NCBI GenBank assembly: GCA_963737745.1
Contig: CAVTTR010000007.1
Span: 806,001 to 870,000 of the forward strand
Reading direction: 5' to 3'
Source of the DNA: Bog-473 sp963737745
GTDB lineage: Bacteria; Actinomycetota; Acidimicrobiia; Acidimicrobiales; RAAP-2
Length of the DNA: 64,000 nucleotides
In this document: piece by piece, positions 46,768-57,138 of the stretch
How the letters are laid out: the number at the start of each line of letters is the position of its first letter
Numbering within the stretch: position 1 is the first letter of the stretch
Translations under genes and position numbers: made by a program
Notes under the pieces: generated by a model
The model's database searches: none
Told to the model about the DNA's origin: nothing
Seen by the model: the letters and a program-made list of their open reading frames with translations, nothing else

Positions 46768-47748
46768 CTACGAGTGACCCAAGACGGGGTGGGGGACGTA
46801 CGGCTTTTCCAACGTAGCCACTTCGTCCTCGGTCAACGTCAGCTCCTCGGCCGCCAGAGCGTCGAGCAGGTGGACCAGCTTGGTCGAACCGACGATAGGG
46901 GCCGTGACCCCTGGTCGGCCCAACAGCCAGGCTAGAGCAACCTGCGCCATGGGGACGCCACGAGCCGCCGCCACCTGTTGGGTGCTCTCCACCACGTCGA
47001 AGTCGGTTGGTTGATCGTAGAGATGGTCGGTGAAGGTGTCGGTGTTGGCGCGAGTGGTGGTTCGTTCGCCCGTACGGGTGCGAGTGCCCGCGAGGGTCCC
47101 CCGGGCCAACGGGCTCCACGGGATGACGCCGACCCCCTGATCGAGGCAGAGTGGGATCATCTCCCTCTCCTCTTCTCGGTAGATCAGGTTGTAGTGGTTC
47201 TGCATCGACACGAACTTCGTCCACCCGTTCCTCTCGGCGGTGTACTGCGCCTTGGCGAATTGCCACGAGGCCATGCTGCTGGCGCCCAAATACCGGACTT
47301 TCCCGGCCATGACCACGTCGTGGAGCGCTCTCATCGTCTCTTCGATCGGCGTACGTGGATCCCAACGGTGAATCTGATAGAGGTCGACGTAGTCCAGTCC
47401 AAGGCGACCGAGTGACGCGTCGATGCCCGACAGAATGTGTTTGCGCGAAAGGCCCCCGCCGTTCTCTCCCGGAGCCACCGGCATGAACACCTTCGTGGCA
47501 ATGACTGCCTCGTCCCGACTGAGATACTTACCCACGAGCTTTCCCGTGACCACCTCGCTGGCGCCACCGTTGTAGGCATCGGCGGTGTCGAAAAATGTCA
47601 CCCCACCTTCGACCGCAGCCCGCACAATGGGTTCGGCCTCGTCCTCACTCAGTGTCCATGGCCGGTCGGCGCTCTTCCCGAACCCCATCATGCCGAGACA
47701 AACCCTGGAGATACGCAGTCCCGACGCGCCCAGATTTGTGTAGTGCAT
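46768..47748 (-). CDS. aldo/keto reductase
   Basis: A 326-residue TIM-barrel oxidoreductase. Tetrad residues are Asp in FFDTADAYNGG, Tyr in the same motif, Lys in AVIATKVFMP and His in DLYQIHRWDP. NAD(P)-binding motifs include GVGVIPWSPLARGTL and GSTKLVHLLDAL. It resembles actinobacterial members acting on carbonyls of unknown nature. Frame intact. Downstream of the dCTP deaminase gene on the same strand. Confidence 0.88.
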   Translation of the reverse strand: MHYTNLGASGLRISRVCLGMMGFGKSADRPWTLSEDEAEPIVRAAVEGGVTFFDTADAYNGGASEVVTGKLVGKYLSRDEAVIATKVFMPVAPGENGGGLSRKHILSGIDASLGRLGLDYVDLYQIHRWDPRTPIEETMRALHDVVMAGKVRYLGASSMASWQFAKAQYTAERNGWTKFVSMQNHYNLIYREEEREMIPLCLDQGVGVIPWSPLARGTLAGTRTRTGERTTTRANTDTFTDHLYDQPTDFDVVESTQQVAAARGVPMAQVALAWLLGRPGVTAPIVGSTKLVHLLDALAAEELTLTEDEVATLEKPYVPHPVLGHS

Positions 47749-47760
47749 CGTTGACCTCCT

Positions 47761-48900
47761 CTAGCGCGAAGTCCGCGCGAAGTATCTGCTCAATGTCTCT
47801 TCTTGTTGCTGGTAGGACGACCCGATGTCCGATCCGTACAGTGCCATCGGCTCTTCAAGCATCCGCTCGAAGGTCAGTTTGCAGACCGCCTGCCCGTTCT
47901 CGACCATGAAGGGCACGTCATGTGCTCTCACCTCGAGCGCGGCCCGGGAGCCTCGGAAGCGTCGGCTCGGATCAAAGCCAAAACCGGGATCGAAGAACCC
48001 GGCATAGTGGGTGCGCAACTCCCCACTCGTCGGATCGTACGCCGTCATTTCGGCCGCCAGGTTGGGCGGAATGCTCACCGCCTCGTGCGACATCAGAAGA
48101 TAAAAACGCCTCGGGGAGAGCACAAGGCGGTCGCCGTCCTCCCGATACACAGGGTCCCAGAACGCGGCCGGATCCACCTCACGTTCCGATGTCAGGTCGA
48201 GCAGAGGCGCGCTATCCCTCGTGCTGTGACCCACCCGGCCCTGGGCGTCCCCGTGCAGGTCGAGTCCCAGGAAAAGGCCGTCGGAGAGCACGAGGCGCTC
48301 GCTCGCCACGGGCTCGCCGTCGCGGAAGAGGATGGGCTCCTCCTCGTGCGCCAACCGCACCTGGTCATCGGTCAGCCAGGGGCGGCCGATGGACAAGCGC
48401 AATTGATTCAGCGTGAGGTCCTCGCGGACCCGCACCGCGAAGGAGAGTGGTACGACCTCCAGGTACATCGGCCCCTGGTATCCGGGCGCAATCTCGTCGA
48501 AGCGATCGCTGTGATCGGTGATGACCCGGGTGAAGACGTCGATGCGACCGGTGGAGCTCTTGGGGTTCGCCTTGCCCCGTAGGCCAGCCGGAAGATCGAG
48601 CCGTTCCTTGAGCTCTATGAGATAGGGGCAGCGTGCCTCGAGCATGGCCCCATCGCCGCGTAGGTCGATCTCGTCGAGGATGTAGTCCTTGAGTTTGCGC
48701 TCGACCGTGTCGTCACCGGGCAGGAAGCTGCAGCGGATGCGGAGCGCACGTTCGCCCAGACGGAGGTCCAAGCTGGCCGGTTGCACGTTGGAAATGGGGA
48801 CATTGAAGCGCCCTGCATCGATGTAGCCGGCCCGGATCGCCCGCTCGAGAAAGTGACCGGGAAGAACCCCCTCGGCGCTGGAAGGCAGGCTCAGCACCAT
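47761..48900 (-). CDS. two-lobed dCTP deaminase family protein (DCD_N type)
   Basis: 379 residues made of two dUTPase/dCTP-deaminase folds in tandem. Lobe 1: VQPASLDLRLGERALRIRC, GLRGKANPKSSTGRIDVFTRV and APGYQGPMYLEVVPLSFAV. Lobe 2: LSPRRFYLLMSHEAVSIPPN, LRTHYAGFFDPGFGF and VENGQAVCKLTFERM. Standard bacterial Dcd is about 190 residues. The long form is best known from alphaproteobacteria, as far as I recall. It would make dUTP from dCTP for thymidylate synthesis. Frame intact. Confidence 0.85.
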   Translation of the reverse strand: MVLSLPSSAEGVLPGHFLERAIRAGYIDAGRFNVPISNVQPASLDLRLGERALRIRCSFLPGDDTVERKLKDYILDEIDLRGDGAMLEARCPYLIELKERLDLPAGLRGKANPKSSTGRIDVFTRVITDHSDRFDEIAPGYQGPMYLEVVPLSFAVRVREDLTLNQLRLSIGRPWLTDDQVRLAHEEEPILFRDGEPVASERLVLSDGLFLGLDLHGDAQGRVGHSTRDSAPLLDLTSEREVDPAAFWDPVYREDGDRLVLSPRRFYLLMSHEAVSIPPNLAAEMTAYDPTSGELRTHYAGFFDPGFGFDPSRRFRGSRAALEVRAHDVPFMVENGQAVCKLTFERMLEEPMALYGSDIGSSYQQQEETLSRYFARTSR

Positions 48901-49175
48901 GGGCGACGCCGATCAGGAGAGGTCATACACGGTCACGCTATGAGCAAAGCACGTGTGGTGGCGCCGCGAAAGTCCGCTGGAGGCAAAAGTCTCGGTCATG
49001 TTGTGGATGACTTGGGGAATACCTGCGGATCTTTATCGTCAGATAGGCACCCGATAGTTATCCACAGATGGCCACCGATTCCTTGCTGTCGGGTCATCTC
49101 TCCGAGCAGGCCTCCTCGGTCTGGCGCCGTGATCGAAACTCCCAGTTCGCCGCGAGTAGCCTGCGACCTAGCGTG
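48901..49175. promoter_or_regulatory. intergenic region with DnaA-box-like 9-mers
   Basis: Between divergent dCTP deaminase and lepB genes. It holds a perfect TTATCCACA at 49058-49066 and, on the other strand, TGTGGATGA at 49012-49020 (one mismatch to TGTGGATAA). An A/T-rich stretch (CTTTATCGTCAGATAG, 49031-49046) lies between. Both lepB and dcd promoters should be here too. Could titrate DnaA or regulate dcd or lepB. Confidence 0.5.
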
Positions 49176-49790
49176 ATGGCAGACCCCTCCGAAGCGACGG
49201 TCGCCGAGGGTCCGCCCAAGAAGTCGCGTTGGCTACGCGAGACCCTCGTCGTCATCGTCGTGGCCCTGGTGGCCGCGCTCTTGCTCCGCGCCTTTGTGGT
49301 GCAGACATTCTTTATCCCTTCGGGCTCCATGGAGCCCACCCTCCATATCGGCGATCGCATCCTCGTCGACAAGCTCAGCTATCACCTCCATGGAGTCGAT
49401 CGGGGCAACATCGTCGTTTTCAAGCGTCCCGCCGATGAGAACTGCGGGGGTACACCGGTGGCAGATCTGGTCAAGCGGGTGATAGGGCTCCCGGGTGAGA
49501 CCATTTCGCTGGTGACCACGGGCTCCAAGGGGTACGTCGACATAAATGGGAAGCGTCTGGACGAAACATGGCTCCCGTCCTCGGTGCAGGGAATGACGTT
49601 CCCCGGTCCGGCCGGCAAGCCCTACAACTTGACGAAGCCCTACGTGATCCCGGCCAACCACTATTTCGTCATGGGCGACAACCGGTCTGACTCCTGCGAC
49701 AGTCGTTACTGGGGTCCGATATCGCGCTCCCTCATCGTGGGGAAGGTCGACCTTCGGGTGTGGCCACTCACGAGCCTGCGTATCTTCTAG
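49176..49790 (+). CDS. lepB: signal peptidase I
   Basis: Cleaves signal peptides at the outer face of the membrane. One N-terminal helix (LVVIVVALVAALLLRAFVV) is followed by FIPSGSMEPTL with the catalytic Ser (about residue 51) and DLVKRVIGLPGE with the general-base Lys (about 100). Box E reads VMGDNRSDSCDSRYWGPI. 204 residues, normal for the family. ATG 49176 follows a possible GTG by one codon. Frame intact. Confidence 0.94.
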   Translation: MADPSEATVAEGPPKKSRWLRETLVVIVVALVAALLLRAFVVQTFFIPSGSMEPTLHIGDRILVDKLSYHLHGVDRGNIVVFKRPADENCGGTPVADLVKRVIGLPGETISLVTTGSKGYVDINGKRLDETWLPSSVQGMTFPGPAGKPYNLTKPYVIPANHYFVMGDNRSDSCDSRYWGPISRSLIVGKVDLRVWPLTSLRIF

Positions 49791-49933
49791 CAACCCGGGT
49801 TCCAACCGGCCGCCGATCGTCCCCGGAACGGTCTGAACGCCCGAGTCGTGGGACAGCAGCTGGTGCCGCGGTCAAGTTTGTCCCACTGCTCAGTACGATT
49901 GTGAACAATCTTTTCGTGATCAGAAGGGACGAG

Positions 49934-51031
49934 ATGGTGCCTAGCCGCGGCGAGAGCCCTGCGACGGAAGACGCCAACAACACCTTGCTGGCTTCGCTGC
50001 CGGACCTCGGCCGTTCGCTTCAGCTCGCCCGGGAAGGGGCCGAACTCACCGTCACGGAGGCCGCAGAACGGCTGGGGATCAGCAACATGGCGCTGATGGC
50101 CCTCGAAAGTGGCAACGTCGGCCAACAGCATGACCGGATCGAGACCCTGCGCAATCTCCGGTCCTATGCCAACTCACTGGGCCTGTCTGGTGACCATTAC
50201 GTCCTGGTGGCGGTCGAGCATTGGCCTGCCGGGGGGCAACCTCTCGCCACGGCGAGCGACACCGCCCTCGTCCCGGTCGTCTCCATCTCGTCGGCTCCGG
50301 CCGGAGGGCATTCGCCCGTCGGAGGTGGAGCGATTTGGTCCAGCGACGCGACGGGTGTGGCTGAGGCCACCACCACCGGTGTCTTCGAGCCCGTCACCCG
50401 GCCCGTCATGCTGAGCGACACCGGCCTGCTGAGTGACACCGGTCAGATCCCCATGGTGGACACCGGCGAGGTGCCTGCGGTCAGCCTCGCTGTACCGAGG
50501 TTCCTCAAGGTGCTCATAGGGCTTGTGACCTTTCTGGTTGTCGCGGGCGGCGTGGCCCTCATAGAGCACAACCACGTCGACAATTGGGCCCATGATGTCC
50601 GGACCACGACGGCCCACTGGTACAACAACGCCAAGGTTGCGGTCGGCATCACGTCCGCTCCCACGCATCACCCCACGGCGGCGACTTCTACGTCGTCGAC
50701 TGCCAGGACCAAAGCCACCCTGGTCAAGATCACCACGGACCCAACAGGACGAACCGCCACCTTTAACGTTTCCTTGGCCTCCTTCGACGTCCTGGTCAAG
50801 GCCGTCAACGGCCCATGTTGGGTGCAAGCAGTGGCGGCTGGCAGTCCTCATCCGGTCTTCGGACAGACCCTTCAGGCGGGCCAGAGCCACGTATTCGCGG
50901 TGACGAGCTCAATGACGATCCAGACAGGTAGTGGCGCCGGTCGGGCCTACATCTACATGGGGTTCAAGCAGATCGGCTCGTACGTGCCGACCCAAGTTCC
51001 GTTCACCATGACGTTCAACGCCACGAACTGA
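49934..51031 (+). CDS. RodZ-like helix-turn-helix membrane protein with DUF4115
   Basis: The N-terminal HTH reads SLQLAREGAELTVTEAAERLG and ISNMALMALESGNV, followed by a Thr/Ser/Gly-rich linker, one membrane helix (LIGLVTFLVVAGGVALIEH) and an extracytoplasmic DUF4115-like domain ending in GFKQIGSYVPTQVPFTMTF. This is the RodZ layout, a morphology protein binding MreB, though here the HTH is weak and no mreB is near. ATG 49934 has GAAGGGACG upstream. 365 residues. Frame intact. Confidence 0.68.
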   Translation: MVPSRGESPATEDANNTLLASLPDLGRSLQLAREGAELTVTEAAERLGISNMALMALESGNVGQQHDRIETLRNLRSYANSLGLSGDHYVLVAVEHWPAGGQPLATASDTALVPVVSISSAPAGGHSPVGGGAIWSSDATGVAEATTTGVFEPVTRPVMLSDTGLLSDTGQIPMVDTGEVPAVSLAVPRFLKVLIGLVTFLVVAGGVALIEHNHVDNWAHDVRTTTAHWYNNAKVAVGITSAPTHHPTAATSTSSTARTKATLVKITTDPTGRTATFNVSLASFDVLVKAVNGPCWVQAVAAGSPHPVFGQTLQAGQSHVFAVTSSMTIQTGSGAGRAYIYMGFKQIGSYVPTQVPFTMTFNATN

Positions 51032-51072
51032 CCTCGCAGAGCCGCCAGCATCTCATCGCTCTGGCCGGTTAG

Positions 51073-53582
51073 TTAGTCGTCCTCACCCTCCGCCGTCACA
51101 CGGGCCACGGCCGCCACGGACTGCCCGTCATCGAGATTCATGACGCGTACGCCGGTGGCGTCTCGGCCCTGGGACGCGATCTCGCGGGCCGCCGTGCGAA
51201 TGACGACGCCACCCGAAGAGACGAGGAGAATCTCTTCGTCCAGTGCGACCATGAAGGCAGCCACCACCGAGCCGCGCTTTCCGGTCAACCGGATCCCGCG
51301 CACCCCTTGACCCCCGCGAGCCTGCCGGTTGAAGCGCTCCAACTTCGTGCGCTTGCCGTAGCCAGCGTCGGTCACCAAAAGAATGTCGGTATCGTCGGCG
51401 GCGACGTCGCACGAGACGACCACGTCATCGGTCCGAAGTCGGATACCGCGTACGCCGGCGGCATCGCGTCCCATCGCTCGCACGTCGGTTTCGTTGAAGC
51501 GGATCGTCATGCCGCTACGGGTGACCTCGAAGATATCGTCACTCCCCGATGTGGCGACGACTCGTACGAGCTCATCACCCTCTCGCAGGTTGATGGCGAT
51601 AAAACCCTCTCGGCGCGACTTGTCGTATTCGCTGAGCGCGGTCTTCTTCACTTGCCCTTGCGCGGTGGCGAAGACCAGATACTGATCGGGTGAGAACTCG
51701 CGGGTCGTGATGATTGCCTGTATCGACTCGCTCGGAGCAAGTGGGACCAGGTTGACCGCGGCCGTGCCCTTGGCCGTGCGCTCCTTCAGCGGTATCTCAT
51801 GGCCGCGGAGGCGATACACCTTGCCGTGATTGGAAAAGAGCAGCAGATAGGAGTGCGATGAGGAATGGACGACCTGGTTCACCAGGTCCTCTTCTTTCAG
51901 CCGGGCCCCCTGGACGCCGCGCCCGCCCCGCCCTTGTGTCCGGAAGGCGGCGGCCGCCACCGACTTGATGTACCCGCCCTTGGTCATGGTGACGACGATT
52001 TCCTCGTCGTCGATGAGGTCTTCGACTCCCATCTCACCCGGATCGTGCGTGATGATGCTGCGGCGTTGGTTGGCGTACTTGTCGCGGATGGCCGTCATTT
52101 CCGTCGCAATGACACCCCGCAATTTTGCGTCATCGGCCAAAATCGACTCGAGCTCGGCAATCGTCTCGAGCAGCTTGGCCATCTCTTCCTGCAACTCGGT
52201 ACGACCCAGGCGGGTGAGTCGCCCCAGGGTCATGTCCAAGATGTGCGTGGCCTGGATCTCCGTGAAGGAGAACGGATCGGCCATCAGGGACGTACGAGCC
52301 GCGCCACGGTCATCCGAACCCCGGATGGTGGCAATCACGGCATCGAGCATGTCGATTGCCCGCAGAAGGCCCTCGACGATGTGGGCGCGATCCCGCGCCT
52401 TGCGGAGTCGGAATTCGGTGCGTCGAGTGATGACTTCGATCTGGTGATCGATGTAATGCGAGAGCGCCTGGGCCAGGTTGAGCGTCCGCGGTACGGAGTC
52501 GACCAAGGCCAGCATGTTCACGCCAAAGCTGGTCTGCAGCGGCGTCTGCTTGTAGAGATTGTTGAGCACGACGTTCGCGTTGGCATCTCGTTTGAGCTCA
52601 ATGACCAAACGTGGCTTCTGGTTGGCGGAGGAGTTCAGAACCCCGCTGATGCCATCCAGCTCTCCCGCTCGAACCAGGTCGGAGATCTTCTGTTCGATTA
52701 CTTCGACCGAGGTCTGGTACGGGAACTCGGTGACCACGATGCGATCGCCGACTCGGCCCTCTTCGATCTCGGCTACCGCCCGCATCTTGATGGAGCCGCG
52801 CCCCGTCCGATAGGCATCCAGAATTCCCTGACGGCCCAGAATGAGCGCGCCGGTCGGAAAGTCCGGCCCTTTTACGAAGGCCATAAGTTCGTCAGGCGTG
52901 GCGGCCGGGTTGTTGAGCACGTGGATGGCGGCGTCGATCACCTCTCCCATGTTGTGCGGAGGAATATTGGTGGCCATGCCCACCGCAATGCCTTGGGAGC
53001 CGTTGATAAGCAGGTTGGGAAATCGGCCCGGCAAGACAACCGGCTCCTCGTCAGAGCCGTCGTAGTTGGCGACCATGTCGACGGTTTCTTCGTCGATGTC
53101 CGCCATGAGCTCCAACGCCAACGGGGCCAACCGGCACTCGGTGTAGCGCATGGCCGCCGGACCATCGTCCGGCCCGCGCCCCCGAAGTTCCCGTGCCCGT
53201 CGATCAGCGGGTGACGGAGAGAGAACTCCTGCACCATTCGAGCCAAGGCCTCGTAGATGGCCGAGTCGCCATGGGGATGGTACGTCCCCATGACATCACC
53301 TACGACCTTGGCACACTTGTTGTGCGGTCGATCGGGTCGCAAGCCGCGATCGAACATGGAGTAGAGGATCCTGCGGTGCACCGGCTTGAGTCCGTCGCGA
53401 ACGTCGGGCAGAGCCCGCGCCACGATGACCGACATGGAGTACTCGAGGAACGACCGCTCCATCTCCTCTTGAATCTCAATCGGTTCAACCGACCCACTCA
53501 CGGGCTCGTCACCGCTGGGGGGCGTACCGTCCCCGCCGCTCGTGCCTGACCCACCGCTCCCGCTGGTCGCCTGTCGTGCCAT
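51073..53582 (-). CDS. gyrA: DNA gyrase subunit A (one frameshift)
   Basis: ATP-dependent negative supercoiling with GyrB. The active-site Tyr is in AMRYTECRLAPLA, the quinolone region reads HPHGDSAIYEALARM (Ser at the E. coli 83 position, Glu at 87), and the C-terminal domain has the GyrA box QGRGGRGVQG. An acidic Gly/Ser-rich 30-residue N-terminal extension precedes the conserved start IQEEMERSFLEYSM. A frameshift near 53160 splits it at GHGNFG, in the usual GHGNFGSxDDGPAAMRY. ATG 53582 and stop 51073. Confidence 0.95.
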
Positions 53583-53603
53583 GTGTTCTCCTCGCCCTAT
53601 TGC

Positions 53604-55568
53604 TCAGATGTCGAGGAAGCGGACGTCTTTTGCATTTGTCTGAATGAAGTGCCGGCGGAGCTCGACGTCGTCGCCCATAAGGATGGAGCACACGTCGTCG
53701 GCCAATGCGGCCTGCTCCACGTTGATCTGGAGGAGCGAGCGCAAGGATGACGACATTGTGGTGTCCCGCAGTTCGGCGAAGTCCATTTCTCCGAGGCCCT
53801 TGAGCCGGTTGAAATCGTGCTTGTGGTCGGGATGTTCGGCCAGGAACGCCGCTTTGGCCAGGTCGTCCTTCAGGTAGACCTTCTCCTTGCCGACCAATGT
53901 CGAGTACAGCGGCGGCTGGGCGACGTAGACGAACCCCCCTTCGACCAGCGGCTTCATCTGCCGGAAGAAAAAGGTGAGAAGAAGCGTCCGGATATGACTG
54001 CCGTCGACATCGGCGTCGGCTAAGAGAATCACCTTGTGGTAGCGGATCTTCTCGACGTCGAAGTCATCGGCCAACCCCGCGCCGATGGCGGAAATGAGGG
54101 CCTGAATTTCGGCGTTCTTCAGCATTTTGTCGATCCGTGCCCGTTCGACGTTGAGAATTTTCCCCCGGATGGGCAGGATGGCCTGGGTCCGCGGGTCACG
54201 CGCATCCTTGGCTGATCCGCCGGCCGAGTTCCCTTCCACGATGAAGAGCTCCGATTCACGCGGGTCGCGTGATGAGCAGTCCGATAGTTTTCCAGGCAAT
54301 CCGGCGCCGTCAAGGGCCGACTTGCGCCGGGTGAGGTCACGGGCGCCTTGCGCGGCCATGCGAGCCCGGGCGGCCTGGGTTGCCTTGGCCACGATCTGGT
54401 TGGCTTCCTTGGGATTCTCCTCCAACCATTCGCTTAGCTTCTTGTTGGTGGCCTTCACGACCAGGGACCGGATCGACTGGTTTCCCAACTTGGCCTTGGT
54501 TTGCCCCTCGAATTGTGGATCTCGTAACCGCACCGAGATGATGGCGGTGAGGCCCTCGCGAATATCTTCGCCCTGCAGGTTGTCTTCCTTCTCCTTCAGC
54601 AGGTTCCGGGCTCGTGCATATCGGTTGACGCTGTTGGTCAGAGCGGTCCGGAACCCTTCCTCATGCATGCCGCCTTCGATGGTCGAAATGCCGTTGGCAA
54701 AAGAGAAGATCGACTCGTGGAATCCGGTGTTCCACTGCATGGCGATTTCGACTTCTTGTCCCTCCTCGGCCTCCTCAAAACCGGCCACCTTACGGAACAG
54801 GGATTCTTTGGACGCGTTGAGGTGCTTCACGAAGTCGACGATTCCGCCGGCGTACTTGAACGTGGTCTTTACCTCCGGGTCCGGCCGTTCGTCCGTGAAG
54901 CGGATCTCCAGTCCCTTGTTCAAGAAGGCCATGATCTGCATCCGCTCGGTAATCGTCTGCGCGCGAAATTCGGTCTCGTCCAGAATTGACGCATCCGGCC
55001 AGAAAGTGACGGTCGTTCCCGTCCGCGGCTTTCCGGTGGCTCGGTCAATAGGGGAGGGCCCGGTGGCGGTGATCCTGCGCTTGACCTTGCCGCCTTTTTC
55101 AAATTCCGCTTCCCACCGCTGCCCGTCACGGTCGATCTCGAGGATTAGCCGGGTCGACAAGGCGTTGACCACCGATATCCCGACTCCGTGGAGTCCTCCG
55201 GAAACCTGGTAGCCCTTGCCACCGAACTTTCCACCGGCATGCAGCGTGGTCAAAACGATCTCTGCCGTCGACATTTTGGGGTTTTTGGGGTGCGGCCCGA
55301 CGGGAATCCCCGCCCCGTCGTCCCGAACGCGGCACCCTCCGTCGGCCAACAGCGTCACGTCGATCCGGGTGGCCCGACCCGCCATTGCTTCATCAACCGA
55401 GTTGTCGACAACTTCCCACACGAGGTGGTGCAGCCCAGTGGGCCCGGTCGAACCGATGTACATGCCGGGGCGCTTGCGTACCGCCTCAAGCCCTTCAAGA
55501 ATCGTGATGTCGCTCTCGCTATAGGAACTGTCCTGCGGAGTTGCAACTCCATCAACCTTTATCGCCAC
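53604..55568 (-). CDS. gyrB: DNA gyrase subunit B
   Basis: 654 residues, intact. GHKL ATPase parts are EVVDNSVDEAMAG (Glu/Asn), DGGCRVRDDGAGIPVG and GLHGVGISVVNALS. The TOPRIM domain shows VEGNSAGGSAKDARD and LLADADVDGSHIRTLLL. The end reads RRHFIQTNAKDVRFLDI. 21 bases separate it from gyrA and about 140 from dciA, all in one direction. Confidence 0.97.
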   Translation of the reverse strand: MAIKVDGVATPQDSSYSESDITILEGLEAVRKRPGMYIGSTGPTGLHHLVWEVVDNSVDEAMAGRATRIDVTLLADGGCRVRDDGAGIPVGPHPKNPKMSTAEIVLTTLHAGGKFGGKGYQVSGGLHGVGISVVNALSTRLILEIDRDGQRWEAEFEKGGKVKRRITATGPSPIDRATGKPRTGTTVTFWPDASILDETEFRAQTITERMQIMAFLNKGLEIRFTDERPDPEVKTTFKYAGGIVDFVKHLNASKESLFRKVAGFEEAEEGQEVEIAMQWNTGFHESIFSFANGISTIEGGMHEEGFRTALTNSVNRYARARNLLKEKEDNLQGEDIREGLTAIISVRLRDPQFEGQTKAKLGNQSIRSLVVKATNKKLSEWLEENPKEANQIVAKATQAARARMAAQGARDLTRRKSALDGAGLPGKLSDCSSRDPRESELFIVEGNSAGGSAKDARDPRTQAILPIRGKILNVERARIDKMLKNAEIQALISAIGAGLADDFDVEKIRYHKVILLADADVDGSHIRTLLLTFFFRQMKPLVEGGFVYVAQPPLYSTLVGKEKVYLKDDLAKAAFLAEHPDHKHDFNRLKGLGEMDFAELRDTTMSSSLRSLLQINVEQAALADDVCSILMGDDVELRRHFIQTNAKDVRFLDI

Positions 55569-55707
55569 AGGCGCGCCCTTTCAAAACGGCAGTCTTCACG
55601 GTGCGAATCGAATCCCCGAACCATGGTCCCTGGCATTCCGATGCGAACGCCCCATCCTACCCGACAACGGCCACTTTTCGGCACCTTTCAAGGCCCGTGT
55701 CAGGTCA

Positions 55708-56040
55708 TCAGGAGCGCTGCACCACCACTTCGAGTCGTTCTATGGAAGTGTCTCCCAACTCATGCAATTGGGTAAGAATTCGATCAGAGGCCATTCGGGC
55801 GCGTGTGGCCCAAATCGGGTGGTCCGCGGCGACCACCAGAGCCGAGTTCTGCAGGCGCACCGGACGAACGTGGGCCGAAATTTCCGTCCCTGCCACCTCA
55901 TCCCAACGAGTGAACACGAGTTCCATGGTCTGTGCCGAAGGTGCTGCGCCGATACGGCTCAGCACCTTGGCAATAGCCTCTCCGACCTGTTGAGGGCCTG
56001 CGTCTGGCCCGCGCGGACGCCGACGACGCTCGTCGCTCAC
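55708..56040 (-). CDS. DciA-like DUF721 replication protein
   Basis: A 110-residue protein of the DUF721/DciA family, which loads or recruits the replicative helicase in bacteria lacking DnaC. Conserved features are GEAIAKVLSRIGAAPS, VFTRWDEVAGTEISAHVRPV and LVVAADHPIWATRARMAS. Located between recF and gyrB, as Rv0004 in M. tuberculosis. Overlaps the recF stop by 4 bases. Confidence 0.88.
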   Translation of the reverse strand: MSDERRRRPRGPDAGPQQVGEAIAKVLSRIGAAPSAQTMELVFTRWDEVAGTEISAHVRPVRLQNSALVVAADHPIWATRARMASDRILTQLHELGDTSIERLEVVVQRS

Positions 56041-57120
56041 GAGAGTCGCACGATGCGAGCGATGTCGACGATGCGGGCGACATCAATCCCGGCCGGCAGG
56101 GGTGCTGCGGTCGTGAGGATGGACTGGCCTTGAGGGAGCTCGGCTACCAGCGCCCGGCTGCGGTCGGGGTCCAGCTCAGAGAAGACATCGTCGAGCAGAA
56201 GGGTCGGGATCAGCTCCGTCTTGGCCACCACCAGCTGATGGACCGCGATACGTAGCGCCAAGGCCAAACACCTTTGTTCCCCCTGAGAGGCATGGGTCCT
56301 GGCTTCACGTCCCTCGAGTGTCAGCAGAAGGTCGTCTCGGTGTGGCCCCACCGTATTGACCCCGCGGCGAAGGTCCTCGGTTCTGTGTGCCACCAGGGCG
56401 TCGAGAAGCTCGCCCGTCCAACTCCGTACATAGCGTTGGCCAATCAACACCTCGTCAGGCAAGCCGGCGAGGCGGCCGTAGGCGGGGCCGACATACTGCT
56501 CCAGGTCACCAACCAGGCGCTCTCTCGCCGTGACCAGGATCTTTCCGGCGTGAGCCAGTCGCTCATCCCAAACGTCGAGGGTGGTGGCGACATCGGCACC
56601 GACCCGACCTCCGCTCTGACGTAACAACGCCGCACGTTGACGAAGAACTCTCTCGACTTCGTCGGCCGCACGCGCTCCTTCGGTATCGAGGAGGCCCAGG
56701 GCGTCGTCCAGCAAGTCCCGGCGAATTTTCGGACCACCGCTCACGATGGTGAGGTCCTCGGGAGAAAAGATCGTGCAGGGTGTGGCTCTCGTGAGGTCTT
56801 TGCGGGCGTGGGCCACTTTGCGGTTGACCTGGGTGCGGTTTCGGCCCACCGGCACAATCTCGGCCTCGACCAGTGTGGGGAGGCTCTGTTTCTGCAATTC
56901 GAGCTCGGATAATTCCCCGAGGAGCACCGGTTCGGATCATGGCTTCTCGTGGGGCGCCTCGAAATGAGCGTTGCGTACCCAAATACACCAGTGCTTCGAG
57001 CACGCTCGTCTTTCCCGTCCCGTTCGGACCGGTGATGACGGTTGTTCCTTCACTTTCAGGGGTGAATGCAGCCACGGTGAAAATGCGGAAATCAATGAGT
57101 TCGATTTGCTCAAGACTCAT
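56037..57120 (-). CDS. recF: DNA replication and repair protein RecF (one frameshift)
   Basis: SMC-like ATPase for gap repair with RecO and RecR. Walker A is GPNGTGKTSVLEA, the signature THASQGEQRCLALALR and Walker B TLLLDDVFSELDPDRSR. The N-terminus MSLEQIELIDFRIF is typical. The frame changes near 56920-56930 between APRGIIRA and ELELQKQSLP; one base accounts for it. About 360 residues. Follows dnaN by 18 bases. Confidence 0.93.
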
Positions 57121-57138
57121 CGAAAGTGGTGAATCCGC

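Noticed and set aside
45069..46817. 582-codon plus-strand open frame
   Set aside because: Antisense shadow of the acyl-CoA ligase; the minus strand shows full ANL motifs.
51865..53214. 449-codon plus-strand open frame over gyrA
   Set aside because: Antisense shadow; gyrA is certain.
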